Assembly (NCBI GenBank): GCA_964459805.1
Contig: CAYWOD010000138.1
Coordinates: 1 to 9,344 of the forward strand
Direction of reading: 5' to 3'
DNA length: 9,344 nt
Source: DAOVRL01 sp964459805
GTDB taxonomy: Bacteria > Planctomycetota > Phycisphaerae > Sedimentisphaerales > Anaerobacaceae
In this document: piece by piece, positions 1 to 7,148 of the stretch
Layout of the letters: every line of letters begins with the position of its first letter
Position numbering within the stretch: position 1 is the first letter of the stretch
Program-made: the position numbers and the translations under genes
Notes under the pieces: generated by a model
What the model was told of the DNA's origin: nothing
Seen by the model: the letters and a program-made list of their open reading frames with translations, nothing else
The model's database searches: none

Positions 1-52
1 ACCAGGCTGGATTGTCCAGCTTGCTCACATCAGCTTCGCTTGGCGCACTCAT
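1..52 (-). CDS. Start of a gene truncated by the window edge; possible GNAT acetyltransferase
   Basis: Reading leftwards from an ATG at 52..50 gives MSAPSEADVSKLDNPAW and then leaves the window. A G-rich stretch (GGTGGGGG on the minus strand, about 57-64) lies 6 bp before the ATG and could act as a ribosome binding site. The LDNPxW phrase resembles the N-terminus of a group of GNAT-fold acetyltransferases (LDNPVWxxL). That is recognition by memory from 17 residues only, so the family is a guess. The gene points the same way as the efflux operon, 263 bp downstream of it, and could receive read-through transcription. A 6-bp perfect hairpin (6-20) lies inside these codons. Seeing more sequence to the left would settle whether it is real. 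Confidence 0.4.
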   Translation of the reverse strand, partial: MSAPSEADVSKLDNPAW

Positions 53-315
53 ACTATACCCCCACCACCTTCACTGCGCTAACCTGCCCTGGTACTATTA
101 TCCACTTCAGCGCGTGTTTTGGCCAGAAGATTTTTCAAAAACGGGAAAATTTTGTGCCCATACGCGCGAAGACCTGCTAAGTCTCGATTGTAAAGCAACT
201 TACGAAGTGAGCAATACCGGATTGCCCCGCGATCAGACGATACTGTCAACCGGTACAAAGACAACTTTCTCCCTGGCCAAGGCGGTTTGCCCCGCATCCA
301 GCGAAGATTCGCCGG
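53..315. other. Intergenic region downstream of the efflux operon
   Basis: This 263-bp stretch lies between the permease stop codon and the start of the partial gene at the left edge. Frames crossing it on either strand give low-complexity-free but unrecognisable peptides with no good ribosome binding site, so I read it as non-coding. It holds a 13-bp direct repeat (218-230 and 283-295, one mismatch) and a tight GCGAA/TTCGC hairpin (301-312). It also holds a GCGG/CCGC hairpin (282-295). None is followed by a T-run on the minus strand, so no intrinsic terminator for the operon is convincing. Confidence 0.55.
97..125 (-). promoter_or_regulatory. Weak candidate promoter for the truncated left-edge gene
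   Basis: On the minus strand a GATAAT hexamer (97-102, 5 of 6 to the -10 consensus) sits 17 bp from TGGCCA (120-125, 4 of 6 to the -35 consensus). Transcription would begin about 40 bases before the ATG at 52. A rival lies further upstream: TACAAT (187-192) with TTGCTC (209-214) and a 16-bp spacer. A perfect TTGACA (244-249) has no matching -10. Nothing in the sequence chooses firmly between them, and planctomycete promoters are poorly defined. Confidence 0.22.
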
Positions 316-3300
316 TCACTGGAGGGCCTCTGGAAAGAGCCGTCTCTTGATATCTTCGAGGATCATATATAGCGAGGGCACGAGCAAAAGCGTTATGCAG
401 GTTGCGAACAGAACGCCAAATGCCAAACTTATGGCCATCGGAATCAGAAACCGCGCCTGAAGACTACGCTCCAGAAGCATTGGAGCCAACCCGAAAAACG
501 TCGTCAGCGTCGTTAGCATAATGGGCCGAAATCTTCGAGTTGCGCAGTCGCGAAGCACCTGGGCGAGCTCGATGCCGCTCTTGCGTTCACGATTAATAAG
601 GTCAATCATAATAAGTGAATCATTTACAACCACACCGGAAAGCGCCACGATTCCAAACATTGAGAGTATGCCGAGGTTGAAACCCATCACCAGGTGTCCT
701 ATCGTTGCACCCACGACGCCGAATGGAATTGCAGACATAACTATGATTGGCTGAGCGTAACTGCGAAACTGCACCGCAAGCAGCGCGTAGATTGCCAGCA
801 TCGCGATTGCGAAATTCTTTTTGAGACTGCCGAGCGATTCATTGCGCTCACGCTGTTCACCGGCAAAACGATATTGCAATCCTTGATATTTACGCATCAA
901 CCCAGGCAGTGCTTTTGCATTTAACTCCGCGTTAATGTCACCTGCGTTGGCCTTTGCTTCGTCAACGTCGGCCGAGACACTGACCACGCGTCTGCGATCA
1001 ACGCGGCGAATCGTTGCGTAACCTTGTCCGTACTGAACTTCAGCGACGGTCCTGAACGGAATCTGCGTTCCATCAGGCAGGCGAATCCTCATATTCTCCA
1101 CGTCCGCAAGGCTCCTGCGCTCGCTCTGAGGATAGCGGACCATAACGCGTATGTCGTCGCGTCCCCGCTGAATCCGCTGTACTTCCTCGCCGTAGAAACC
1201 CTGTCTGACCTGTCCGGCCAGGTCCGAAAGTGTCAGGCCCAGAGTGCGTCCCGTGTCCTTGAGTTTCAGTTTCAACTCGGCCTTGCCTGCTTCAAAGCTG
1301 TCCGCAATGTCTTCAACTCCCGTGTATTGACGCAGGATACCTTTCAAATCTTCCACTGCTTTCAAAAGGTCGCCAAAATCCTCGTGTGACAGTTCCACCT
1401 CTATCGGATTACCGGTGCTGACCCATTCGGATATGAAGGTTAGCGATGAGACGCCGGCTATCTCTCCCACCGCCTCGCGCCATTTATTTCCCAGAACTAC
1501 GCTTGAAACGTCACGTTCTTCGCTGCCAAGCAGCTCAACGTTGACTTCCGCCAGATGCGACTGTCCCGCTGCTCCGGCATCAATCTGAACGGGACCGCCG
1601 TGTCCCAATGTCGGATGAGCCCCGATGGTCGTTGCTATATGCTTCATAAGCGATGGTTTGTCCCGGCGTTCGCTGTCAAACTCTGCTATAACGTCAAAGG
1701 CCGACTTTTCAATCCCCTCTACGATCTGCCGTGTCTGCTCGACGGGCGTTCCCTGGGGCATAGTGAGCATAGCAATCATATTGTCGGCTTCGATGGTGTC
1801 AAAGAACACGAACTTGATATAGCCACCGGCGACGAAACCGACCGTTATCAGAAATATCGCCACACCTGTAGCCAACGTCACATATCGCCGTCTTATCGCC
1901 CGCGTGACAAACCTCGCAAACGGACCGTTCACAAACCGATAAAGCCGTTTCTCCGTCCAGTAATTGATTTTGTCTGTAAAACGCCGAATTATGCCTGTCC
2001 TGGATGATTTTCTTCCGGACAGATGAGCCGGAAGAATCAATAGCGCTTCGACCAGAGAAACCAAAAGAACGCTTATCACCACAATGGGAAGCACTCGAAG
2101 TATCTTACCCATTATGCCGGTCGTGTAAGCCAACGGCACAAACGCGAACATCGTGGTCAAGACGGCCAGCGTAACCGGCATGGCCATCTCTTTTGCGCCT
2201 TTTATCGCCGCTGCAGTCCTTTCCATCCCTTGCTGGCGATATGCAAATATGTTTTCGCCGACGACAATGGCATCATCCACCACGAGACCAAGTGACATAA
2301 TGAAAGCGAAAAGACTAATCATATTGATCGAAACGTCAAAAAACGGTATCAGGTAGAAGGCGCCTAAGAAAGATATCGGGATGCCCATTGTCGTCCAGAA
2401 AGCAAGGCGCAGATTAAGGAATAACGTCAGACACAAAAATACAAGGACCAGACCGATATAGCCGTTTCTCTTAAGAAGGTTCAATCTTGCATTGAGATAT
2501 TGTACATCATCTTCCCATAAGCCGATGGAAAGTCCCTCCGGCAAATACTTTTTCTTCTCGCTGATATACTTCTTTACGGTACGAGCTATGTCAATTGCAT
2601 CCTGCTCGCCGATACGCCAGACCTTTACAAAAGCAGCTCTTTTGCCGTCGAATTTCGCATAAAGGTCAACATCTTCAAAATCGTCTCTGACGGTCGCAAT
2701 ATCGCCCAGTCTCAATTCTGTCCCGTCGTTCTTTGTCAGCACGATGATTTTCTCGAATTCCGGGCCGTAATATCTCTGGCCTTTGGTTCGGACTAGAATC
2801 TCGCCGCCGGAGGTCTTTACCGAACCGGCGGGAATATCAAGCGACGAGTTCCTCACCGCTCTTGATACCTTCTCAAAGCTCAAATTGTAGCGACGAAGGT
2901 TTTCCTCGGAAATTTCAATGGATATCTCATAAGGCCGGACGCCCGCTGTGCCCACCTGGCTTATATTGTCCATCGCGGTCAGGTCGTCACGAATCTGCTC
3001 GGCCAATTTCTTGAGCGTTTTCTCGGAAACGTCACCAAAAACCACGATAGTGATTACTTTGTGGCGACTCTTAAGCTCGGAGATAATGGGCTTTTCAGTT
3101 TCCTGAGGGAACGTCATTATCGTACCAATATTTGCCTTGATATCGTCGAGCACGTCTGTCGGGTTGGCATATTCCTCGACTTCGACCAGAGTTGAGCCGA
3201 CAGCCTCGGCAGCGGTTGAGGTTATGCGCTTTACGCCGTCCACAGCCCCTATGGCCTCTTCAACGCGAAGGCACACCCCCTCTTCGACGTCCGCCGGCGA

Positions 3301-3483
3301 AGCACCACGATAAGGCACCGTGATATTGATCATATCGAGACTGAACTCCGGAAAGACCTCCATTTTGGCCGAAAAAATAGCAAGCAAGCCTGCTGCAATG
3401 ATCAAAAACATCACCAGATTCGCCGCGACGTGGTTCGAGGCAAACCACGCAAGTAAACCCTTTTTACCTTCCAGGTCTTTCAC
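316..3483 (-). CDS. RND-type multidrug efflux permease (inner-membrane proton-antiport pump)
   Basis: A full-length 1055-residue RND (AcrB superfamily, HAE-type) inner-membrane transporter, expected to work as a trimer that exports small molecules using the proton gradient. TM1 lies near residues 15-36, followed by a large periplasmic porter loop. TM2-6 begin near residue 340, a second set begins with TM7 near 535-560, a second large loop follows, and TM8-12 begin near 885. TM4 carries the signature GLVVDDAIVV with D403 and D404, matching AcrB D407/D408 of the proton relay. TM10 has VVVNDSL (N954, D955) where AcrB has Lys940. The RRFRPIMLTT motif keeps the Arg (R984) and Thr (T991) expected near AcrB R971/T978. 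The start is GTG at 3483, directly after the TAA of the fusion-protein gene. Its GGAGG ribosome site, 8 bp upstream, lies inside that gene, so translation is probably coupled. Substrate cannot be read from the sequence. Confidence 0.95.
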   Translation of the reverse strand: MKDLEGKKGLLAWFASNHVAANLVMFLIIAAGLLAIFSAKMEVFPEFSLDMINITVPYRGASPADVEEGVCLRVEEAIGAVDGVKRITSTAAEAVGSTLVEVEEYANPTDVLDDIKANIGTIMTFPQETEKPIISELKSRHKVITIVVFGDVSEKTLKKLAEQIRDDLTAMDNISQVGTAGVRPYEISIEISEENLRRYNLSFEKVSRAVRNSSLDIPAGSVKTSGGEILVRTKGQRYYGPEFEKIIVLTKNDGTELRLGDIATVRDDFEDVDLYAKFDGKRAAFVKVWRIGEQDAIDIARTVKKYISEKKKYLPEGLSIGLWEDDVQYLNARLNLLKRNGYIGLVLVFLCLTLFLNLRLAFWTTMGIPISFLGAFYLIPFFDVSINMISLFAFIMSLGLVVDDAIVVGENIFAYRQQGMERTAAAIKGAKEMAMPVTLAVLTTMFAFVPLAYTTGIMGKILRVLPIVVISVLLVSLVEALLILPAHLSGRKSSRTGIIRRFTDKINYWTEKRLYRFVNGPFARFVTRAIRRRYVTLATGVAIFLITVGFVAGGYIKFVFFDTIEADNMIAMLTMPQGTPVEQTRQIVEGIEKSAFDVIAEFDSERRDKPSLMKHIATTIGAHPTLGHGGPVQIDAGAAGQSHLAEVNVELLGSEERDVSSVVLGNKWREAVGEIAGVSSLTFISEWVSTGNPIEVELSHEDFGDLLKAVEDLKGILRQYTGVEDIADSFEAGKAELKLKLKDTGRTLGLTLSDLAGQVRQGFYGEEVQRIQRGRDDIRVMVRYPQSERRSLADVENMRIRLPDGTQIPFRTVAEVQYGQGYATIRRVDRRRVVSVSADVDEAKANAGDINAELNAKALPGLMRKYQGLQYRFAGEQRERNESLGSLKKNFAIAMLAIYALLAVQFRSYAQPIIVMSAIPFGVVGATIGHLVMGFNLGILSMFGIVALSGVVVNDSLIMIDLINRERKSGIELAQVLRDCATRRFRPIMLTTLTTFFGLAPMLLERSLQARFLIPMAISLAFGVLFATCITLLLVPSLYMILEDIKRRLFPEALQ

Positions 3484-4779
3484 TTAGTTTGCCTCCGTTT
3501 CGGCGGGCTCGTTGTTGTCCACGGTTATCTGTTTGTCCTCGGTTATGCTGTCAGCCTGTGTTCTCACAGCCATCCCATCCACAACCGCATCAAGCGAGCT
3601 GACAACAATCTCTGCCCCGTCATCAAGTCCTGACGTGATGTATGCAAAATCCTTATCGGCGCGGGCTATCTCCAACGTCCGGATATGCAGCTGGCCGTCA
3701 CTGACCACCCAGACTCTGTTGCCTTCACGAATAGCATCACGGGGCACTGCAATGCCATTCTTGAGGATCTTGCCCTTGATGAGAACCTCCGCAAATACGC
3801 CGCTCAGCAGCGGAGGTCTTCCCCCGGATGTATCAAACGGATTCGCCACTTCAACGACAACTAAGACCATCCTCGAGGTCTTATCAACCTGCCCCGTTGT
3901 CCGGACCACGCGACCTTCCCAGATATGTTCCGAGCCGGCGAAGTCGGCCTTGACCTGCGCGGTAGTGCGTTTGACCGGCGGTTTGCTGCCGTTGAACGCA
4001 ACGGGATTCTCGAAAACATCGAGCCAGGCCAGCTCCTTATCCTCAAGAGGCACCTCGATCTCAACCGACTCAATTCCGTATGCAACACCAAGGGGCTGGC
4101 CAACGACAACATATTGGCCAAGATCGACCCTTTCGCTGATTATCAGCGCGTCGAACGGAAGTAACAGGTTCGTTCGCTCGAGCTTCAACTTTGCGATGGC
4201 CAGTTGGGCCTTGGCCGATTCGAGGGCGGCCTCTGCGCGACGAATCTGCGGCAGCCGCAAGACCAGCGGCGAATTCGGCTCGGTGTTCGGGTGCAGCTCT
4301 TCCCATTCTTTACGCGCCACCTGTGCCTCCGCCGTCTCTGTATCAAGCTTTACCTGCGCCTCGGCCACAGCGGCGTTGGCCTGCTGGACAGCCAATTCAT
4401 AATCCCTCGGGTCTATCTGGAGAATCTGCTCTTTGGCCCGGATCAAGCCGCCGGCCTTGAGTTGCGGATGAACATTGACCACCTTGCCAGCCACTTCAGG
4501 AACGATTTCGACCTCCACCTTGGGACTGGCGGCTCCGTAGCCGCTGATCACCATTTGTATGTCCCGCATTTGAAGCCGCTCAACCTCAACCAAGGGGGGC
4601 CGCTTCTCCGGCTCCTTTCGCTGCGGCGGCTTTCGCATTTTGATTAGAACATATGCACCAACCACACCCAGGACCACAACAATAATGGCAAGAATCCCCT
4701 GCACCCACCCGCCGGACATTGTCTTGGCCCTGCCCGGTGGTTTGTTGAACTCTCGTTTTTCTGTTTTACCTTTCGTCAT
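3484..4779 (-). CDS. RND efflux periplasmic adaptor (membrane-fusion protein, HlyD/AcrA family)
   Basis: A 431-residue adaptor that would bridge the inner-membrane permease and the outer-membrane channel. A basic N-terminus precedes one hydrophobic segment (about residues 25-46) with no lipobox, so it is probably anchored by an uncleaved TM helix rather than by lipid, unlike AcrA. Next come a barrel-sandwich/lipoyl half-motif (IVPEVAGKVVNVHPQLKAGG) and an Ala/Glu/Lys-rich alpha-helical hairpin (about 125-205). The second lipoyl half (LLPFDALIISERVDLGQYV) follows, then a beta-barrel and a membrane-proximal domain with VPRDAIREGNRVWVV. The C-terminus is acidic and probably disordered. The ATG at 4779 is preceded by GGTGGAAAG, and the gene begins 14 bp after the outer-membrane factor gene. 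Its TAA abuts the permease GTG. Family assignment is secure; substrate is unknown. Confidence 0.93.
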   Translation of the reverse strand: MTKGKTEKREFNKPPGRAKTMSGGWVQGILAIIVVVLGVVGAYVLIKMRKPPQRKEPEKRPPLVEVERLQMRDIQMVISGYGAASPKVEVEIVPEVAGKVVNVHPQLKAGGLIRAKEQILQIDPRDYELAVQQANAAVAEAQVKLDTETAEAQVARKEWEELHPNTEPNSPLVLRLPQIRRAEAALESAKAQLAIAKLKLERTNLLLPFDALIISERVDLGQYVVVGQPLGVAYGIESVEIEVPLEDKELAWLDVFENPVAFNGSKPPVKRTTAQVKADFAGSEHIWEGRVVRTTGQVDKTSRMVLVVVEVANPFDTSGGRPPLLSGVFAEVLIKGKILKNGIAVPRDAIREGNRVWVVSDGQLHIRTLEIARADKDFAYITSGLDDGAEIVVSSLDAVVDGMAVRTQADSITEDKQITVDNNEPAETEAN

Positions 4780-4793
4780 TTTCTTTCCACCGT

Positions 4794-6227
4794 TTATCCT
4801 TCAGATTGTTCTTGATAGTCCCAGTCCCCACCAAGAGCTAAGTGGAGATTTACGCGGGTGGTCCATATTTGGCCCTTGAGAATAGTAAGCTGCTCTTGAG
4901 CGATTCTGCGCCGGCGCTCGGATTCGAGCACTGAGAGAATAGTCTCGACGCCGCGCTGATACCGGTCCTTCGAGAGGTTCTCGGCGGCTGTGGCCTGCTC
5001 GAAGCGAAGCCGCGTGTGCTCGAGCTGCGTTTGGAGCATCTGCTCAGTTACCAGGGCATCTTCGACTTCTCTGATTGCGGTAAGAACAGTGCCGCCGTAG
5101 TTTGCTGCAAGCTCCGCATAGCGGGCCTTGGCCGCATCGACTTGCGCGCGAAGTTGTCCGCCCTTGAAGACCGGTGCCGAAAGCGCAAACAGAGCTGAAT
5201 AAGTCTCCGAGAAATGCTCCCATATATCACGCCATCTGTCCGCGTTGGCGCCATAGTTCGCCGTGAGCGTCAAATCAGGATACAACTGTGCGATGCTAAC
5301 ACCGATTTGCTCGTTCGCCGCGCGCAAACTAAGCTCAGCCGCAATGACATCAGGCCGCCGGTCAAGCAGTGAGCCGGACAGCCCAATAGCAACAGGCTCC
5401 AGCTCCGGCAGATCCGCCAACGTCTCAGACAACCGCTCCGATCCGCCCGGGCGACGCCCTAAAAGAACATCAAGGGCGTGATGGGCCTTTATGAGCGAAA
5501 GTTCGATGCTCGGCTCAAGGGCCTTGGCCGCCTCGAGGTTCTCACGCGCCAGCCTTACATCGACCGGACCAACAAGCCCCTCGCCGTAGCGACGCTCCAC
5601 GATCTCAAGCGTGTCCCGCCGACTGGCCGTATTGGCCCGTGCAATCGCCAGACGCCTCCCAATAGTGGCGATATCTATCCTGGCCCTGATAACAGTAGCA
5701 ATCATTGAGTTTATCAGCGCCTGCTCGTTTGCCTCAGCAGCCAACACTTGCGCCCACGCCGCCCGTTCGGAGCGCTTGAGCTTGCCAAACAGATCGAGAA
5801 TGTAGGCGACGGAGATGTTCTGTGACCAGGTCTCCGTAATCACGGCGAACCTCCCCCCGAAGTTGAACGACCGTTTGCTTCTATCGCGATTGATGCCATA
5901 GGATACGTCCGGCAGGCGTCGCCCTCGGGCTTCGGCAAGCACTGCCTGTGCCTGCATGACCCTCGCCGCCGCGGCTTTGAGGTCATAGTTGTTCTCAAGC
6001 ATCTGCCGTACCAGGGAAGCCGTCACCGGATCGCCGAACCGCTGCCACCACGTCTCGACATCGGCAAAATCGTTCACGTCTTCCTCGTGCGCCCCGGCGT
6101 GAAAATACCCACCCGGCGCATCCGCAGCCGTCTCGGGCCTTGAGTACTTCGGCCCGACCATGCAGCCTCCAAGAGCTAAAACGCCCGGAGCAAACAACAA
6201 ACAGATTGAAAGGAATCGTTTTTTCAT
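4794..6227 (-). CDS. Outer-membrane efflux lipoprotein (OprM/NodT/TolC-like OMF)
   Basis: A 477-residue outer-membrane factor, which in this family forms a trimeric channel and periplasmic tunnel as the exit duct of RND pumps. The N-terminus is a lipoprotein signal: KKR, a hydrophobic run, then the lipobox L19-G-G-C22, followed by MVGPKYSRP. The GPxYxxP phrase just after the Cys is a hallmark of the OprM/CusC/NodT group. Two outer-membrane efflux repeats follow (about 75-265 and 290-470), rich in long Ala/Glu/Arg helices. The second contains the LLDRRPDVIAAELSLRAAN motif typical of NodT-type proteins. The ATG (6227-6225) overlaps the regulator's TGA as ATGA, and AGGGGA lies 7 bp upstream, which suggests translational coupling. 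Length is normal. Having the channel gene before the adaptor and pump genes is a less usual order. Confidence 0.95.
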   Translation of the reverse strand: MKKRFLSICLLFAPGVLALGGCMVGPKYSRPETAADAPGGYFHAGAHEEDVNDFADVETWWQRFGDPVTASLVRQMLENNYDLKAAAARVMQAQAVLAEARGRRLPDVSYGINRDRSKRSFNFGGRFAVITETWSQNISVAYILDLFGKLKRSERAAWAQVLAAEANEQALINSMIATVIRARIDIATIGRRLAIARANTASRRDTLEIVERRYGEGLVGPVDVRLARENLEAAKALEPSIELSLIKAHHALDVLLGRRPGGSERLSETLADLPELEPVAIGLSGSLLDRRPDVIAAELSLRAANEQIGVSIAQLYPDLTLTANYGANADRWRDIWEHFSETYSALFALSAPVFKGGQLRAQVDAAKARYAELAANYGGTVLTAIREVEDALVTEQMLQTQLEHTRLRFEQATAAENLSKDRYQRGVETILSVLESERRRRIAQEQLTILKGQIWTTRVNLHLALGGDWDYQEQSEG

Positions 6228-6898
6228 TCAGCTTTCCCCTCGGCGTATGCCCGAATCCCGGCCGCCGTAAAACCAACGATGTGTTCGATCACTTCAGCCA
6301 CCTCGAACATGGCTGCTGATTCTTCATCTATCCAGCGGACAATCGCCTTGATCTTAATCGTATGTATAAGCTGCCCAACCAGAGAGAACACGATCAACGG
6401 CACCTTCGAGGCCGGCAGGCCGGGACATGCCTTCGCCAGCCCTTGCTGCATAGCGGTCATAGTGGGCTTGATAACGTCATCCCCAAACATACCAGGTGGC
6501 AAATGCGGATCGATCATCTCGCGAGCCATAAGTCGCATCAAACGCTCCCCCTCCTCCTTCGCGACAAGCGGCCCGATGAACGCGTAGGCAAAAGATCGCA
6601 GCAGAGCCTCAAGTCCCGGCTTGTCCCCGCCTTCGGACATCGCCTTATCAACGCTCGCAACGCGCGTGTCCCGCATGTGAAGCAACTGACGACGCCAGAC
6701 CTCAACGTACAAATTCTCTTTGCTGCCGAAGTAATAATTCACCGACGCGATATTGCAGCCTGCACGTCCCGCAAGCTCCCGAATGCTCGTTCCCTCGAAA
6801 CCATGCTCAGAAAAGAGCTCTTCCGCAACCGCAAGCAGCCGCTCCCGAACACCCTCAGCAGAAACTTCCGTTTTACTCTCGTTATCTGGAATGCCCAT
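6224..6898 (-). CDS. TetR/AcrR-family transcriptional regulator, CerR-like C-terminal domain
   Basis: A 224-residue one-component repressor, probably sensing an efflux substrate. The N-terminal TetR DNA-binding domain covers about residues 17-64, with the helix-turn-helix TSIRELAGRAGCNIASVNYYFGSKENLY starting at T37 in pieces typical of the family. The C-terminal part (LMAREMIDP, then PLIVFSLVGQLIHTIKIK) resembles the CerR/CecR (DUF1956) ligand and dimerisation domain. I chose the ATG at 6898 because AGGAG lies 7 bp upstream. An in-frame ATG at 6925 would add nine residues, but it has no comparable site and falls at the predicted transcription start, inside the operator palindrome. The stop overlaps the next gene as ATGA. 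As first gene of the operon, behind a promoter overlaid by a palindrome, it is probably an autorepressor. The ligand is unknown. Confidence 0.92.
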   Translation of the reverse strand: MGIPDNESKTEVSAEGVRERLLAVAEELFSEHGFEGTSIRELAGRAGCNIASVNYYFGSKENLYVEVWRRQLLHMRDTRVASVDKAMSEGGDKPGLEALLRSFAYAFIGPLVAKEEGERLMRLMAREMIDPHLPPGMFGDDVIKPTMTAMQQGLAKACPGLPASKVPLIVFSLVGQLIHTIKIKAIVRWIDEESAAMFEVAEVIEHIVGFTAAGIRAYAEGKAE

Positions 6899-6923
6899 AA
6901 AGAAACTCCTAAACAACCGTTTC

Positions 6924-6952
6924 ATACGGAAGTTTAAAACAAACGTTCGTAT
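6924..6952. promoter_or_regulatory. Candidate operator of the TetR-family regulator
   Basis: A 29-bp imperfect palindrome: left arm ATACGGAAGTTT (6924-6935), 5-bp centre AAAAC, right arm AAACGTTCGTAT (6941-6952). Ten of twelve positions are complementary between arms. It covers the -10 hexamer, most of the spacer and the likely start point of the minus-strand promoter ahead of the regulator gene. Length and position fit binding by a TetR-family dimer (or pair of dimers) that blocks RNA polymerase. Binding by this particular protein is inference from adjacency. Confidence 0.65.
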
Positions 6953-6959
6953 CAGTCAA
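6931..6959 (-). promoter_or_regulatory. Promoter of the tetR-efflux operon
   Basis: On the minus strand the -35 is TTGACT (6954-6959, 5 of 6 to consensus). The spacer is exactly 17 bp, and the -10 is TAAACT (6931-6936, 4 of 6). Transcription would start near 6924, giving a leader of about 25 bases before the ATG at 6898 and its AGGAG site (6906-6910). This is the best sigma-70-like match I found upstream of the operon. It would exclude the longer in-frame start at 6925. Confidence 0.6.
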
Positions 6960-7148
6960 GCATTTTCTCGATTTTTTCGGGATTTCTTGTACAAATTTGC
7001 CCTGCTGCCTGCCAAAATGGGTAGGAAATACATACAAAATGGCCTGATGCCCTAAAAATGGCAGCGAAAATAAGAATTTCCTTGATTTCTTGCGTCCGGT
7101 AATTTAGGCTAATTATATCATCGGTGCCATGAGGGCACTGCAGGATGT
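6960..7148. other. Divergent intergenic region between the efflux operon and the PEP-CTERM gene
   Basis: This AT-richer stretch separates the minus-strand operon promoter from the plus-strand leader. It carries the heptamer AAAATGG three times in the same orientation (7014-7020, 7036-7042, 7055-7061), start-to-start spacings 22 and 19 bp, just upstream of the candidate plus-strand promoter. Short frames across it on both strands show no recognisable protein and no well-placed ribosome site. No sigma-54 type GG-N10-GC element was found. Confidence 0.5.
7090..7119 (+). promoter_or_regulatory. Candidate promoter of the PEP-CTERM gene
   Basis: TTGCGT (7090-7095) and TATATC (7114-7119) are separated by 18 bp, and each matches 4 of 6 consensus positions. 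They sit in the AT-rich block just before the structured leader. Initiation near 7126 would give a leader of about 130 bases. An overlapping TTGATT (7082-7087) is an alternative -35 with a poorer -10. The match is weak and rests mainly on position. Confidence 0.3.

Noticed and set aside
129..156. A/T-rich inverted stretch (CAAAA...TTTTG) as a terminator of the efflux operon
   Set aside because: The stem is short and A/T-only with no G/C core, and it lies far from the stop codon at 316.
79..297. Minus-strand open frame of 72 codons after the permease
   Set aside because: It is in the right orientation, but there is no convincing Shine-Dalgarno site, composition is unremarkable and nothing is recognisable. 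Better read as non-coding.
12..350. Plus-strand open frame of 112 codons across the left intergenic region
   Set aside because: No ribosome site, no recognisable motif, and it runs antisense into the left-edge gene start and the permease 3' end.
6899..6925. Longer in-frame start of the TetR-family protein at 6925
   Set aside because: It lies at the predicted transcription start within the operator and lacks the AGGAG site that precedes the ATG at 6898.
6362..6937. 191-codon plus-strand frame opposite the tetR gene
   Set aside because: Antisense shadow of a well-supported TetR-family gene, with no start signal.
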